DNA of 64,000 nt from Caenorhabditis remanei. Lineage: Eukaryota; Nematoda; Chromadorea; Rhabditida; Rhabditidae. Positions 11,851-24,400 of the stretch are shown here, one piece after another (the first letter of the stretch is position 1; every line of letters begins with the position of its first letter). The notes under the pieces were generated by a model. That model saw nothing but the letters and a program-made list of their open reading frames with translations, did not search any database and was not told the DNA's origin. The stretch lies in assembly GCF_010183535.1 (NCBI RefSeq), contig NC_071331.1, positions 6,448,001 through 6,512,000 of the forward strand, read 5' to 3'. The position numbers and the translations under genes are program-made.

Positions 11851-12594
11851 GCGGATTAATTTGTGATAATTCATTGTTATATTTTTTTAGATTCTGTATA
11901 TTCGATCCAGATTCAGAAGTGTCATCGCTATTTCTTTGCGCAACTCCTTTATAGTTTGACATTTCCAGTTTTTATAAAATTAGAATGTCTTGAAGATCAT
12001 AACAATTGATTCTTGGTCGTAATGCCGCTGTCGATTGCAAAAACACCACTTCACTATTCTTGTTTCACATGAAATTGGAGAAAAAAAAAGAATTTTGATT
12101 TAAGTTTGAATGCTTAAAAAAAGAACAGTTTCATTTATTCCAGATGAACAAAAAATGGCAGAAATTTTACACTTAGGAAACTTAAATGCCGTCTTTTTAT
12201 CGGCGCCTCGAAATCTCAAAAAAAATGTTTAATTTTCTGTATTTTGCTTCATTTGATTATAACATGCTCGTTCTATTACCTCTTTTTCAGTCCAACTTCT
12301 TCTTTATTCTGAGTGTCAGTGATATTTGGAATTCAGAACATATTATCAGGTAACATTGGGGAAAATCAATGAAACCATTAAACCGCGCAAGAACTTATTG
12401 CTGTGACCAAATTAAGAGAACAGAGTTTTTCTCACGTACTGAAATTCAAAAATATCAAACATCTTATCTCTAGAATTTGAAACGGTGGTTCAGAAAAATG
12501 AACTCCTTCCAGAGTTTCAAACAATGTATTGTTTTAGAAACCATCCTTATACGAAACTTCTGAAAATAATTATACTTATTGAATCACGTTTTGA

Positions 12595-12602
12595 TGAAAC
12601 AG
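12595..12602 (-). promoter_or_regulatory. Ruby-type octamer without a clear 21U start
   Basis: Exact TGAAACAG; no YRNT within 37-40 nt on the minus strand. Confidence 0.25.
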
Positions 12603-13131
12603 AGATTCACTGAATCAAAAACTATTTATGTAAAGGTTGTTCGATCACGCGGATTGCTAGATCTGACTTATTTGTCCAGTTTCAGTTTGCGAGTTCAACC
12701 AGTGCACTGATGAATATGATGAAAAGAAAAACTGTAACATTCGCTAAAGTTAATAAATTCTCGGACAATACTTCTCTTTAAAGACGTAAACAAAAGACTA
12801 ACGGGTTTTATTTTTGCAAAAGTACTGGTATTGTTAAAAAATCTTTAAGGTTTCAGTTTCAGTGAAGCTGGAAATTAGTACGTGTTTCAAATTATACAAT
12901 GCGTTCGGTTTGCACCTTGTTTTGGTTCACAACTTGTGATAACTTGTCCTAATAATGAAAGATTTCAAAACTTGAGTACATGTTCGCCCGGATATCTATA
13001 CTCAAATCGAGTCCTACGAATCCTATTTATCTTGTGGTGTGAAAAAAAGTTCAATAAATGATTGTATGAATGTTCAAATTATTTATTAGGAACTGTCTTC
13101 AAGAAGAAAAATTTCCGTCGGGGAATCCATT

Positions 13132-13433
13132 CTAGAATGGGACACAGCCATTGGTATAGTGGGTACAATAGTGGCCTGGAGGACACGCTAGAGCACACAC
13201 GAACATTGAATTGCGATTTCCGACATTGTCGAAACCGAATACATTCTTGCATTCTCCCTCAATGCACTTCGAAGAAATCGGGCAATCCCTTTCAGTTTCG
13301 CAGTAGTCACGACGAGAGGTTGGGGTGCAGTTGATGACACCAGCCATGCAGAGAAGAACGCAGACAATCTGAAATAATGCCTATTTGTGCCAGAAGCAAA
13401 AAAAGTTGAAAAACTCACCAAAAAGATTTTCAT
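13132..13433 (-). CDS. Small secreted cysteine-rich protein (83 aa, two exons)
   Basis: Exon 1 is 13419-13433 (MKIFL, donor GTGAG) and exon 2 is 13132-13368 (acceptor TTTCAG; stop TAG at 13132-13134). The first ~19 residues form a hydrophobic signal peptide ending near VINCT. The mature part is Cys-rich, with a CETERDCPISSKCIEGEC cluster and a second CALACPPGHYCTHYTNGC cluster, typical of disulphide-bonded extracellular peptides. A TATA-like TATAAAAG lies on the minus strand at 13502-13509, about 70 bp before the ATG. Function unknown: it could be an antimicrobial, cuticular or signalling peptide. The family was not identified, but frame continuity across the intron makes the gene credible. 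Confidence 0.8.
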
Positions 13434-13720
13434 TTTCAAAGAGTTTTCAAGACAAAATATCAAAAACTGGTCGAGAATACTTTCTTCCTCCCGAGGCTCC
13501 CCTTTTATAGCAGAGTATAATTCGATTAGGCCTCTTTCCCACGCCCATAAAGGAGGTAGAGGGTGTTTTGGGAAATTTCAGAAAAAAGAAGATACACAAT
13601 TTTATTTTGGGAAACAGATTTCGACTTCAAATAGAGATATGAAATTTCGAAAGCGCAATAGACATAGCTTTATCAGTTAAAAAAAGTAATTACGGATTGA
13701 TAATTAATGAGTAAATATTA

Positions 13721-15147
13721 GGGTGTTTCATAAGTCTTTGCACTTTTTTTCAATGTACTGCTCTGCGACCCTATGAAATTTTTTTGACCTTTTTTCATTA
13801 TTAACTAGTACTATTTCCCTCCAGAAACATTTTTTTTTTAGTATCTTCACACATTGGGGCGTCATTCGCAACAACATTCAGACATCAGAAAGAATCTGGA
13901 AGAACAGCAGAATACAGACAAGTTATTTCTCATGAACTGGCAGATTCTCAGTTGAAGCTCAGATGTGACCTGTCGCTGTCTTTGCTCAGTCGGAAGCGTA
14001 GTTTTAATTGGATTTTTGATATTGTTACGGGAAATAAAAAATGGACACTCTATGTATACCATTCAGTAAAAAGCAGTAGATTTTGGATACTAAAGAACCT
14101 CTGACGGACCAGAAAAAAGAGCTAAATGAGAAGAAAGTGATGCTATCCGTTTGGTGGGACAGCAACGGGTCTTTTACAACGAATTTCTTCCGGATCGTGC
14201 GACAATTACCGCCGACCTTTAGTGTCAATAACTCCGAAAAATAAAAAAATAACATCTCGGCGAGAAGGCTCTGGGACAATTCGCAACGAGACATTTCGCA
14301 GCGAGACATTTCGCAGCCGGACGTTTCGCAGCTATGCGTTCTACAGCCTCAATTTCCCCGTTTTTTCTGTGACAACTTGACATTTTTGGATGATTAATAG
14401 GTCAAGAAGTCATAAAAATCTTTTTTTGTATTATAGTTTTCATAAAAGGGACCACAAGAAATTCCGTCCAAAAAACCAAGAAAAATTTTTTTTGAAAAAA
14501 GTTGAAAAACTGGTTTTTTTTGTCAATTTTTTTTCAAAAACAAATTAAAATTTTTTTTTTGGTTTTTTAAACAAAATTTCTTGTGGTCCCCTTTATGAAA
14601 ACTACCAAAAAAGATTTTTATGACTTCTTGAACTATTAATTATCCAAAAAATGTCAAGTTGTCACAGAAAAAACGGGGGAATTGAGGCTGTAGAACGCAT
14701 AGCTGCGAAACGTCCGGCTGCGAAATGTCTCGCTGCGAAATGACTGGCTGCGAATTGTCCCGGAGCCGACGAGAAATCGGTCATTTGGTTTTGTTGCATG
14801 ACAACGCTCGTCCACCCTACCAAGACTCGCATCTTCTTGCAGGGTCAGGGAGTGGAAGTTTTACCCCATTACTTCAGACCTTGCTCGAACTGATTATCAT
14901 CTTTTTAGATCATAGCAAAACTCGTTATCAGGAAAAAAAGTTGATAATCGAATGCAAGTGAAATCATGCCTTGATCACTTCTTCAGCCGCCAGAGTTCTG
15001 CGCGGCCGGAATTTCCCAACTACCACAATGTTGGCAACATGTAGTCAGTACTCATGGACAATATATAAGTTCTTAGAACTTCTTTCTCATTAAGAAAATT
15101 TTGATCAAAAACTGATAGAAAAAGTGCAAAGACTTATGAAACACTCG
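13721..15147 (+). mobile_element. mariner relic interrupted by a foldback
   Basis: The left terminal repeat GGGTGTTTCATAAGTCTTTG starts after TA at 13719-13720. The right one (GTGCAAAGACTTATGAAACACTC) ends near 15147 and is better preserved than in the 8.5-kb copy. The transposase is shattered: pieces matching the 8525-9630 copy appear at 13845-14240 and, after the inserted foldback at 14258-14773, at 14780-15080 (including LLHDNAR). Most of the N-terminal domain is missing. Confidence 0.85.
14258..14773. repeat. Foldback inserted in the mariner
   Basis: Termini resemble GGCTCTGGGACAATTCGCA and complement. Next to the ends are short tandem units (GAAATGTCTCGCTGC-like on one side, GAGACATTTCGCAGC-like on the other). 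The central arms (TCTGTGACAACTTGACAT) fold near 14515. Mariner sequence continues on both sides, so the foldback arrived later. Confidence 0.85.
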
Positions 15148-15709
15148 AAGACATGGCGCATTAAACACAACTTGAAAATTTATCAACATATACCATCTTA
15201 CTGAAAGAGCGAAAAATATTTTATAACTGATGAATTATTTAAACATCGATTAATTTTAAAACATTATTTACTGTCACATATGTCATTATTACTGTCTTCT
15301 GTTCTAAACATTATCGAGGTTTTGCTATCTTCAACAATAACACGACTCGAAACTATCTTATTTGTTTTTTTAATCCTGAAAATCTGTCATTTCCATACAA
15401 GATATTAAGTTTTGTGCACATTACAACTGCACTATGAACTCTCTATCCCCTCCGCGTCATTTTTGTATCCGCGCTCCATCGAAACCCTCCATTTTCCTAA
15501 GTCCCCACTGATCTTTCCCTACTGACCTCTCTCCCATTCATAACCTTCTCTGTTGAAAGGTCATTTCCTCCTACCGGACGCGTTACATCTGCGTCACGTC
15601 TGCGTTGCGGCTGCGTTGCGGCTAAAAAACATACACAAATTGCGGAAACACTCACTTTCTGCTTCTCCACCGTCCTCTCGTTCACATTTTTTCTTTATTG
15701 ATTTCTGAA

Positions 15710-16136
15710 ATGTCTGAAGAAAGGAGCTGGAAAAAAGGTAAGAATTTTATTTTTTTAATTGGTTATATTTAATTGAATAATTATTTACAGTCTTCCGAAA
15801 AGGAATACGCCGTTGAAGGTCGTCCGATATCACCAAAACCGTCGACATCGGGCGCGTCTGCTACAACTCCACGTGGAGATAAGAACGCATTCAAGAAATT
15901 CAAAGCCGTCCAAAAACAGCACGGAAGTCTCACATACATTTGTGAGATGGGAGACGGATCGGAGAAAAGATTCTCGAGAGCTGAGGCGTATTCCAGGTGA
16001 TTGGTTTTATTTACAGATAGACAATAACCAACAATATATTTTCAGATGGTCGAACCAGGTCCTTGAATTCCTCAAGGGGATTGTTAGCCGTATGCTCAAG
16101 GAAGGCGAGTCATTTCCTAAGGATCCACTTCATTAA
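15710..16136 (+). pseudogene. HP1-like copy lacking the chromodomain
   Basis: Partial paralogue of the gene at 17541. Exon 1 (15710-15737) is two bases shorter than its homologue, so splicing to exon 2 (from 15791) shifts frame into an early stop. In exon 2 the sequence jumps from SSEKEYAVE directly to GRPISPKPS, deleting the whole chromodomain, the intron after it and the start of the hinge. The rest stays open: hinge, the shadow-domain-like part (QKQHGSLTYICEMGDG), a donor at 15997, an acceptor at 16045 and a stop at 16134-16136. With another start it could encode a chromodomain-free, shadow-domain-only protein. A pseudogene is the safer call. Confidence 0.65.
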
Positions 16137-16493
16137 TTTACTCAATATTCGGAAATAATCATCGTTTTTTCTCATTTTGATCGAATTTTTAAAACATAAA
16201 TTGTTGTAATTGAGGCCTTTTGTGACCATGAAGAGAAGTGACTGGAAGCAAGGGGTACTAAAATGACACAAAATTTACACAAAGAAAAGAAGGAGTGATG
16301 GAAACTAGGTCATAAAACTATAATTCTCATAAAAATAAAACAAACGAACAAATCGAGGACACAGTTTCAGAATACTGACTTGTTCTGATTCTATGGGTTG
16401 TCATGTTTCCTTTTTGAAGTTTCTTAAAATATAAGAAAATGTTATCTGACCCGTTTGTGGACAAAACTAGGTTAAACTATTGCTAGTTCTATG

Positions 16494-16580
16494 GTTGCGA
16501 AACGTCGTAGTTGCGGAATGTCGCAGTTGCGAAATGAACAGTTGCAAAGTGGCGCAGTTGCGAAACCTAGGTGAAATGTG
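16494..16580 (+). repeat. Short degenerate tandem repeat of GTTGCGAAA
   Basis: Roughly six diverged units of AGTTGCGAAACGTCG type. Two units in the opposite orientation occur at 36760-36800 beyond the SPK gene, so the sequence is dispersed. Confidence 0.5.
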
Positions 16581-17540
16581 AATTGTCGCTGAGTCTCAAA
16601 ACTCGTACATATTTTGAGACATACGGACGACACCATCCGGAAATCGTGACGGTTTCAAAATATTGTCAACTGTGATTTGAAATAATTATACTGTTACTTA
16701 TGGTGGTGATAAGTTTTTATTGGATAGATGTTTTTGTTCTCATAGTTAGACGGTTGGTTCTTGAATTGATCTTTTTGATACAAGTTGTGTACCACGAACG
16801 TTTCGTTCTGCCAAAAAGTTTACTGAATTCATTCTGTTCCAGGTACAGTTTCATTCGATCGAAAAGAAAATTACTTCGACACATTTTTCATTATTTCATG
16901 ATTTCTTCCGGCTTTTGAATCAGGATATTCATTTGTACCACCTCGCCACCACTGGTGCTCCATGTGCAGAAAGTCACTGACCCTGAACTCTTTCTTGGTT
17001 GCTGTAGAACCTGCTTCTGACTGAATAAGCGCATAAAATTCTAAACTACAAATGTTTACCGTTAGAACTTCAAGTTATCAAGTTATCTCGAATCTTTACT
17101 AATAATCTTCATCGCATTCCATGTGTTGATTTCTTATTTGAACTTTAAAATCCTGAAAATCTGTTTTTCATTTCCGTACACAAAATTCAGGTATATCCAC
17201 ATTACAGCTGTGCTGTGACTTCTGTACTTTCCCCGCATCATTTTTGTAACCGCGCTCCATTGAAACCCTCCATTTTCCGTTGTTCCCAAAGGTCTTACCC
17301 TTCTCCCTTACATACTGACCAGTCTCTCATTTATAACCTTCTCCTGTGTACACACAGGCAAACAAATTTCTCAAGTTGAAAGGTCACTCCCCTCGCTTCT
17401 TCTGTCAGTGGGGGACAACGGACGCGTCGCGTCTGCGTCGCGGCTAAAAGCATACACTTCTTGCGGTGGGCAGTTACACACACTCACTCTCTATCTCTTC
17501 ACTCTCTTCTCGTTCACATTTTTCTTCATTTATTCCTGAA

Positions 17541-18442
17541 ATGGCGCCAAAGAAAGGAGCTGGAAAAAAGGTAAGCATTTTTTTTTAAATTGGTTATATT
17601 TAATTGAATAATTATTTACAGTCTTCCGAAAAGGAATACTCGGTTGAAAAAGTGGTCAACAAAAGGACCGCCAATCGAGGAGTGGAGTATCTCATCAAAT
17701 GGAGGGTGAGTATCAAGAAAATTTGAAAATGAAAATTTTTTATGTGAAAATTAGAAAAAAGATATCAGCCAAACATTTTTTACAACTGTGCCCCTACCGC
17801 AAACAGAATATCGGCGAGCAACGTAGAGCTTTTTTCTAGCGACGCACAGATTTTCACAGTTTTTGATTAATTTTTGCTATTTTTCAAACGGTTTTTTGTA
17901 ATTGCGGTGGGGAGCAGGTGTAAGAGATGGTGGGCTGCTAATATGTAAACCAATATTTATTATTGATTATTCAGGGGTATCCATCGAGCGAAAACACGTG
18001 GGAGCCAGCAACCCATCTCAATTGTAAGGACCTCGTGGAGGAGTATGAGAAAAGAAATGCTCCACAACCACCGGTAAGTACTAAAAATTCGTTCGAAAAC
18101 TTTCCAAGAAAAAAGAAATTTAAGAAAGCTTTCACCCGCCCCCGTTCGGCAAAGCGCGGTCGTCCGGCATCACAAAAGCCGTCGACATTGGTCGCGTCTG
18201 CTCCAGCTCCACGTGGAGATAAGAACGCCCTGAAGAAGATTGAAAGCGTCCAAAAACAACACGGAAGTCTCATCTTCATCTGTGAGATGGGAGACGGATC
18301 GAAGAAGAGATTCTCGAGAGCTGAGGCGTTTTCCAGGTGATTGGTTTTATTTACGGATAGACAATAACCAAAAATACTATTTAGATGGCCGAGTCAGGTC
18401 TTCAAATGCTGTGAAGAGGCCATTCTCCGTTTGCTTGAGTAA
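17541..18442 (+). CDS. HP1-like protein with chromodomain and chromoshadow-like domain (177 aa)
   Basis: Exons 17541-17570, 17622-17705, 17975-18336 and 18385-18442; all junctions have GT/AG and keep frame. Residues ~14-60 form a chromodomain (EYSVEKVV, GVEYLIKWRGYPSSENTWEP), the fold that binds methylated histone H3 tails; aromatic residues Y, W and W sit at the expected cage positions. A basic, Ala/Pro-rich hinge follows (~75-115). The C-terminal part (GSLIFICEMGDGSKKRFSRAEA, then WPSQVFKCCEEAILRLLE) resembles a chromoshadow domain, used for dimerisation. A GTAAGT at 18074 looks like a donor, but read-through stays open and no good acceptor follows, so it is kept in exon 3. Expected role: nuclear heterochromatin protein. 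Orthology to hpl-1 or hpl-2 is not claimed. Confidence 0.8.
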
Positions 18443-19136
18443 GGTGTCTCCCTAAGCCCCTAACTCCCTACACCCTAAGGATTCACTTCATTTTTTAAAT
18501 CAATCATCTTAATGATCATCTGGCGTTCTCGCTGTTATTTAATTTTTAATTTTAATAAATTGTTGTACACCCAAATCTCTGTTTTCAAATAGATTTCCAG
18601 ATGACCCTTGAGACCTTTTGTGACCATGAAAAAGAGTGTCTGGTAGCAAGGGGTACTGTAATAATACAGAAATAGACACGCGGAAGAAAAAGAAGGAGTA
18701 ATGGAAACGAGATCATAAAAATATGACTCATATGGAAATAAAACGGACAAAATAGGATTTTTACCGCTCTGGCAAAGTAAAGAGTTTAGAATACAGTTTC
18801 AGAAATCTGACTTCTTTGGATTCTCTGATTTGTTATGTTTCTGTTTAATTGATGGTTCAGTAGATAGGAAAATGGGAGTGCCGCAGATGTGCACGGAGTA
18901 AACTTTTCAGAAACGAGGCGAAAGACGAAAGAAGAAAAGACGTTTGCACCAGCAAAGGAGAATACCGAGCAATCGTGTTTCCTCATTCATTGATAAGGTT
19001 GCTACAGACCGCCGACCAATCGGAAAGAATGAGGAAGACGGGAATGAAATACATTTGAATCTCTGGAATACCGGTGGTCAATCTCATTCACAGTCAGTAG
19101 TAGGATCCAATCAAAATTCACGTATAGTTTGAGGCA

Positions 19137-19290
19137 AAGTACTGTGAAAAAATGAAGTTTGGCCAAAGATTTTCAAAAAAAAAATTTTGCGGGCATAGCA
19201 CTTTAGTTCACAAATGCACTAAAGTGTTTTGCACGCGAAATTTTTTTTGAAAATCTTTGGCAAAACTTTATTTATTTCACAGTAATGACA
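19137..19290. repeat. Short palindromic MITE
   Basis: TACTGTGAAAAAATGAAGTT and its near complement flank a core that folds around GCACTTTAG...CTAAAGTG. Flanking TA dinucleotides are consistent with Tc1/mariner-type mobilisation. Confidence 0.6.
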
Positions 19291-20498
19291 TCATCTTGAA
19301 ACTGTGACGGTTTCAAAATGCAGTTAACTGTGATTTCGTTCTGCCGGGATGTTTACTGCAAATCATGATCAATTAATTCTGTTCCAGGTACAGTGTAAAA
19401 GAAGTTTTATTTTATTGAGCATTACTTCGAATAACTTTTCAACGATTTCATGATTCCTTCCGGCTTTCAAATATTGATATTAATTTGTATCCCTTTCTCA
19501 TCACTGAAAAACTAGAAGTGCCCAGTTCTCCTTGAGCAGCCCATTCGACGTTTTCTCAGGCTATTATGCTGCTGAAAACCTGCTTCCGAGTTGCTATGAA
19601 TATTCAGATTCAGATGCCCATAAAATTCAAAACTTTAATTTTTTACCGTTAGGGTTATAGGTTAACCGGCATGAAACATTTTCAGACCAATCCACGTATG
19701 TATTGAGGTACTTTGAAAAAAAACTAGGACAAATTCCTTACGATCTGAAAAGTAAGAAAAGAAGAAACTCTACCTTCGCCCAGTGATTCGAAGCAGTAGG
19801 TCCATGTGGTCGATGAATATCTATAGACACTAGTACTCATTGCACAACAAAGACCTATAGCTGGCCAGAATCTTCTTGAGAAGGAGTAAAAAAGCAATAT
19901 TTGACAGCAAGAAATATAGGGAGTGACATGAAAGAAAGAAATGATGAAAGAAGAAACATTGCCTTTCTTTTATAGCACTGAAAGAGGGACACGTGGAGGA
20001 AGGGGATGGGAACAGGGTCATAAAACTATGTTTCTCATGAAAATAAAAGGAGGAAAAAAGGATTTTTAATGATCTGATCAAAATGGACTCCAAACGATCA
20101 TGCTTTTTCGTGAGCCAGTAGTTGATAACCGCTCCTGTGCATTCTAAAATAATGCAACAAATTTTAAGTGTAATATCGAATGTCTGAAACTTGAATATAG
20201 TTTCAGTGTTATCTTTTTTCGGTTTTCTTTTCAGGTGGGACCCTTTTTTTCGAAGCAAAGATTCCTCGAATGAATATGTTTTCTGTTATCCAGTAAACAT
20301 AAACTCTGCATTTGAGCAGTATGAGAGATCCTGGCGAAACAATGAAAAATTAAAGACGAATACGGTAGACACATCTCAAAATGAAATACAGTTTCAGTTT
20401 ATTCTTTTCACATGCTCAATTTTTTAGAAGTGTTTGAAATGAGAAAGAAGCAAATATTGTGAGTATATCCATAAACCACAAAAAGTTTTGGTTCGTTT

Positions 20499-21035
20499 AG
20501 TAGAGGTTTTCGTGGTTTAGATAGGTTTATTATAGGGTAAGAATAAGGATGGGAAGAAGAAGTCATGAATGATAACAAGAACGGTATTTATACTGGATCT
20601 TCGATGGGCGGAGTCAGCGGCTTTCAGACAGGCAGGGCAACGGGCGCTTCAGGAATGTGCATGTGACAGTGGGGCAATAGAGCATCTGAGGTTTGGTTAT
20701 GGTGCATGACGTTTGAGACGGTTTGGATCTTGTGGGCGGCTGGGTGAGATAGTGTTGGAGATTGGAGACGGTTCCAGAATGTGATGTGGATGGGATATGG
20801 AGCGGCGCCTTTGACAGTGTGGGTTGATGGCGAGAGAGTGTTTGAGTTGGTGAGACGTTGACGGGAGATCTGGAAGAATCGTGTTAGGCTTAATAATGGG
20901 AATGGGACGTGGGAGCGGGCTCGCCTGTCCTGGACAGAGACCCGGAAGTATCCGGATGGGCTGACGATGATGCGTCACCGGGTACAAAGTCCGGTGGGAT
21001 CTTGGAATACCTAAGGGATTACGATCTCCCTTACA
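20499..21035 (-). repeat. 3' long terminal repeat (537 bp)
   Basis: Matches 29170-29706 with a single visible difference (CTCG here versus CCCG there, near 20920). A minus-strand AATAAA (plus TTTATT, 20526-20531) about 30 nt from the 3' end could serve as poly(A) signal. Reading frames inside it on either strand look like chance. Confidence 0.9.
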
Positions 21036-21046
21036 CCTCCCTCCTT
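21036..21046 (-). other. Polypurine tract
   Basis: AAGGAGGGAGG on the minus strand abuts the TG start of the 3' repeat, where an LTR retroelement primes plus-strand DNA synthesis. Confidence 0.7.
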
Positions 21047-21413
21047 AGCGAGGACCGACCCTGGTCCTCTAAAGGAAAACAGGTGTCTTATCGGTTGTTG
21101 GTGGTTATTGAAAAAAATCTTCAAAATTATTGGATTGTTGGTCTTGGCTTTTTTCTTTTTTTTTTTGTTTTGGATTCTGAAGGGATATTGAAAATATTGG
21201 TACTTAGTATTGGTTTTATGGGCTGATTTTTTTTTTGATTTGTTGAGGTTTAGGCTGGTGTTAGGGGTTGCTCGAAAAATGAGAGAGAGAGACTGGATAC
21301 TAATAGGGACGACCTTGTCATATCCAGTCCTCGGAAACGAACTACTGTTTCCATAATTTTTGAAATTTCTTGCCCCCCGCCTAGGTGGATTACCTTGGAA
21401 ATTTTCCAAACAT

Positions 21414-24400
21414 CTAGTGGAGTGTCTGCAGATGCCGCATGAGGTGGCTCGGATCTTTGTGGAAGGATCCGGGCGGGATCTTGCAGAAAAGATTGGACCA
21501 CAACTTCGATCGTCCGGCGGCGGCGACATCGACCAACACGAGGCATAGCGATTTGGTGCGGGTCATGGCGACGTTGAGTCTTTCTGGGCTCTCGATGAAG
21601 TCAGGATCTGCGGTGGCTGCCCCATCTGGAGCCTTGTTTCTCTCCCCGGCTCTGTCGGACGAGTGGAAGGACTTGGAGCGTGAGGTGAGGACGATCACGA
21701 GGTCGAACTCTTGTCCTTGTGACGCGTCGATGGTTCCGACAAAAGCTGGGGTGTCGTCGAGTTCTCTTGCTACGTATCCGGCCTGGGCTTTGTAGTAGGT
21801 GAGGATGCCGACCGATGCTTTTTCTTCTCTTGCCAGCACTCGTGACGTGATTGCCAGAGCGATGCTTGCTTCCGTTGGGTTGAAGAGCGAGGTTCCAGAA
21901 GTTTGTTGGGCGGCGAACCTGGTGGTGTCGATGATCTGGAGCGGATAACCATTGTTGAAGGCAAGAAGATCAAGGAAACGGCTTCTCTCTCCTGGACTCC
22001 TGATGGACGTGAGCCGGTTCTGGTAGAACATGGCCGAACTCGTGGCTGTGACTTCGAACGGGCATCTACGGACTTCTGAGATGTTCAGTTGGCATGAAGC
22101 CTTCGATGTTCCTCCCAACAGGTTTCCGACTGCGGGGACTTTGAGGACTTCGTGCAGATCGATGTCGGCATACGGCTTGAGTTGTTTGATGTCTCCGATT
22201 AAGGCGTATCGAGCTTTTGGGCAGAGCGGACCCAGGGCAATGACTGAGTGGATGGCGATCTGTGATGCTTCGTCCATCTGCACGGTTGCGACGCGTGATC
22301 CGTACTGTGACATGGCTCCGTTCTCCCGAAGTGCGTCAGTCACTGAGGAGATTGTTCCAATGATTCCTCGTGGATTGATGAGCTGCACGAGAATCTCGAA
22401 GATGGTGCGGATTGGTTTCTGGACGGCTTTGAGGGCATTTTGGAGATCCTTTCGACGAACGAGCTTGAGGCTGATGGTCTGCACTCTGCGAAGGTGGGCG
22501 TATGCGTCGAGGACTATCTCGGTGATGGGTGCCTGGTCATCGCTGTCCGTGCGCTGTAGAAGTTTGTCAAACTCACGCGGCCAAACGACTGGGAAGTCAA
22601 AGGACGTTCTGTGTTGCGGATCGATGTGGTCGTAGTTTGCGGCGGAGATCATGCGGATGATGGTGGCGGCATTGGAGATCTTTGAGTAGGAAAGTACGAT
22701 GGCGGCGGTTGCGGCGTTGGTGGTTGCCATGGCGAGGTGCATCTTGTTTCCTGTGGACTCACGGATGGTGATGTGAAGAGCGGCCGCGATCATGGTGGTT
22801 TTGCCTACTCCGAATGATGAATTGGCAACGATAACTGGGATGTTGGTTTTAGCCAACGCGCAGACGTATCTTGACTGCTCCGAAGTCAATACGACGCTAC
22901 CCATTTCGATGTTGAAACGGTGATCTGGAATCGATTCCCAGGGAATTGGTCGGCCTCCGAGGCATGCTTCCAACAACAGCTTGACTGGAGCTTTTGGATC
23001 CATTGTCTGGTAGACTGCGGCGGACGGGAAAAGCTTGAGATGGTACTCATTGTTCTCCATCTCTTGCCAGACGATGGTGCGAACTCGATTCATCTTATAA
23101 GCGGTATCCACGGCTTCCGATTCTGAAGTGATCAGCTTTGCTCTTATCACGAGGTCGTTGTCCACAAACGAGGCGTCGTCGACTTCCATCTGCAGATTTC
23201 TTCCGTCGGCTTTCATGAGGAAGACCGATGAGCGCGCCCATTGGGAGATCTGGGCGGGGCCGCTGAGATTCGTTAGCACAAACGAAACCGTTGGTTTGTT
23301 GCGCACCGTCAGGACTCTGTCGATGAGAACAGTGTGGACCTGGAAGTCTTTGTTTTTGTTCGCGAGCGCTAGGGTCCCAGAGAGACCAAGGTAGGCGGAG
23401 TCGAAGAGTGCTTTGTAGCATTTTCTGATGTCACTCGGAAACTTTTTGAACGGCTGGACGGTGTGACACATTGTTTCCTGTGTTTCCGTGGAAGCTGCAG
23501 CGAGCGTGATGACACTAGGGAGAGTTGGGATGGAAGAAGCGTGGTCGCGCGTTTGATCGGCTGCGTATGGGCGTGACTCGTCGGATAGATTCCACACGAA
23601 CTCTCCAGTCTTAAGCTTCGGGCAGAAAATTTTGGCTGAAACAATAGTCCCTGCTGACGCTGTTTTGTCAAGCGCCTTGAACATGTCCGCTTTTGCGGTT
23701 ACTAGAGTATTAAAACCGGCGGCGACGCAGAGGACTTTACCAGAACGAGACTTGCTTGAGTTTACCTTGACGGCCACGACATCCTCCTGGATGGTCCTGT
23801 GTAGCAGATAGCACGTCTTAATCTTCCAGAAGTGGTGATTTTTCGTACTGTGAATTCCGTCGAAAGAGACTAGCTTTTCTCCGACTGTTGCCTTTGGTCG
23901 GGTGACGAGCTCAGTAACGTACAAGGCGTCCCCCGGGTAGTAGTTGCTGGTGTGCGGGACTACACCCGGGTTCGAAAGGTCATCTGCGAATACGTCAAAG
24001 TAGACCATGTGAAGGTCAGGTCTGTCGTTTGCCACGACTTCGAGGAGATGGGGCTTTGCGTACCATCCTCTTCCGTCGCTCTCTACAATTATGTAGATCA
24101 CTCCCCAGTCCGATGGTTTGGAAGTGATTCCGGCGAGCGCGGTTTTCGGGGCTCCACTGCGGCCTCCTCCGCCTTCTGTGAAAATGTGAGAGGCGGCTTC
24201 GGTTTTGGCGCGGAAGAAGGTGACGTGAGCTAAGTCAATTTGCGTGGCGATCCAGCGGACGTGCTCGTTCATGCTCGGCGGGGTGTTTTTAACGAAGGTG
24301 TAGTGAGGTGCAAACGGATGATCGCTTGGATCAGCAGAATCTGAGGTAACATAGGTTTGGATTGGATGTGTTACGACGGAGTTCTTTTCGGAGCTGCGAT

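Larger units (their letters stand above)
11156..13061. other. Intergenic, duplicated AT-rich blocks
   Basis: No supported protein gene. Holds blocks homologous to 1-3360 on the same strand and octamers at 11843-11850 (+) and 12595-12602 (-). Neither octamer has a YRNT at the expected distance. The frames at 11366-11662 and 11568-11810 overlap on opposite strands and show no family resemblance. Confidence 0.45.
15320..20270. repeat. Segmental duplication around the HP1-like genes
   Basis: Upstream sequences at 15420-15700 and 17215-17540 match (both include CGCGCTCCAT and AAACCCTCCATTTTCC). Downstream tracts at 16205-16360 and 18610-18780 match (TTTTGTGACCATGAA and AAGGGGTACT), and a more distant third copy lies near 19960-20060. 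The two HP1-like units therefore came from a duplication of at least 1.5 kb that included promoter and 3' flank. Confidence 0.65.

Noticed and set aside
20697..20987. Pro-rich frame inside both terminal repeats
   Set aside because: Present twice only because the repeats are identical; composition follows the G-rich strand and nothing else supports translation.
21011..21546. Long minus-strand frames overlapping the helicase 3' end
   Set aside because: They overlap the helicase or the purine tract in other frames, are low-complexity and show no family features.
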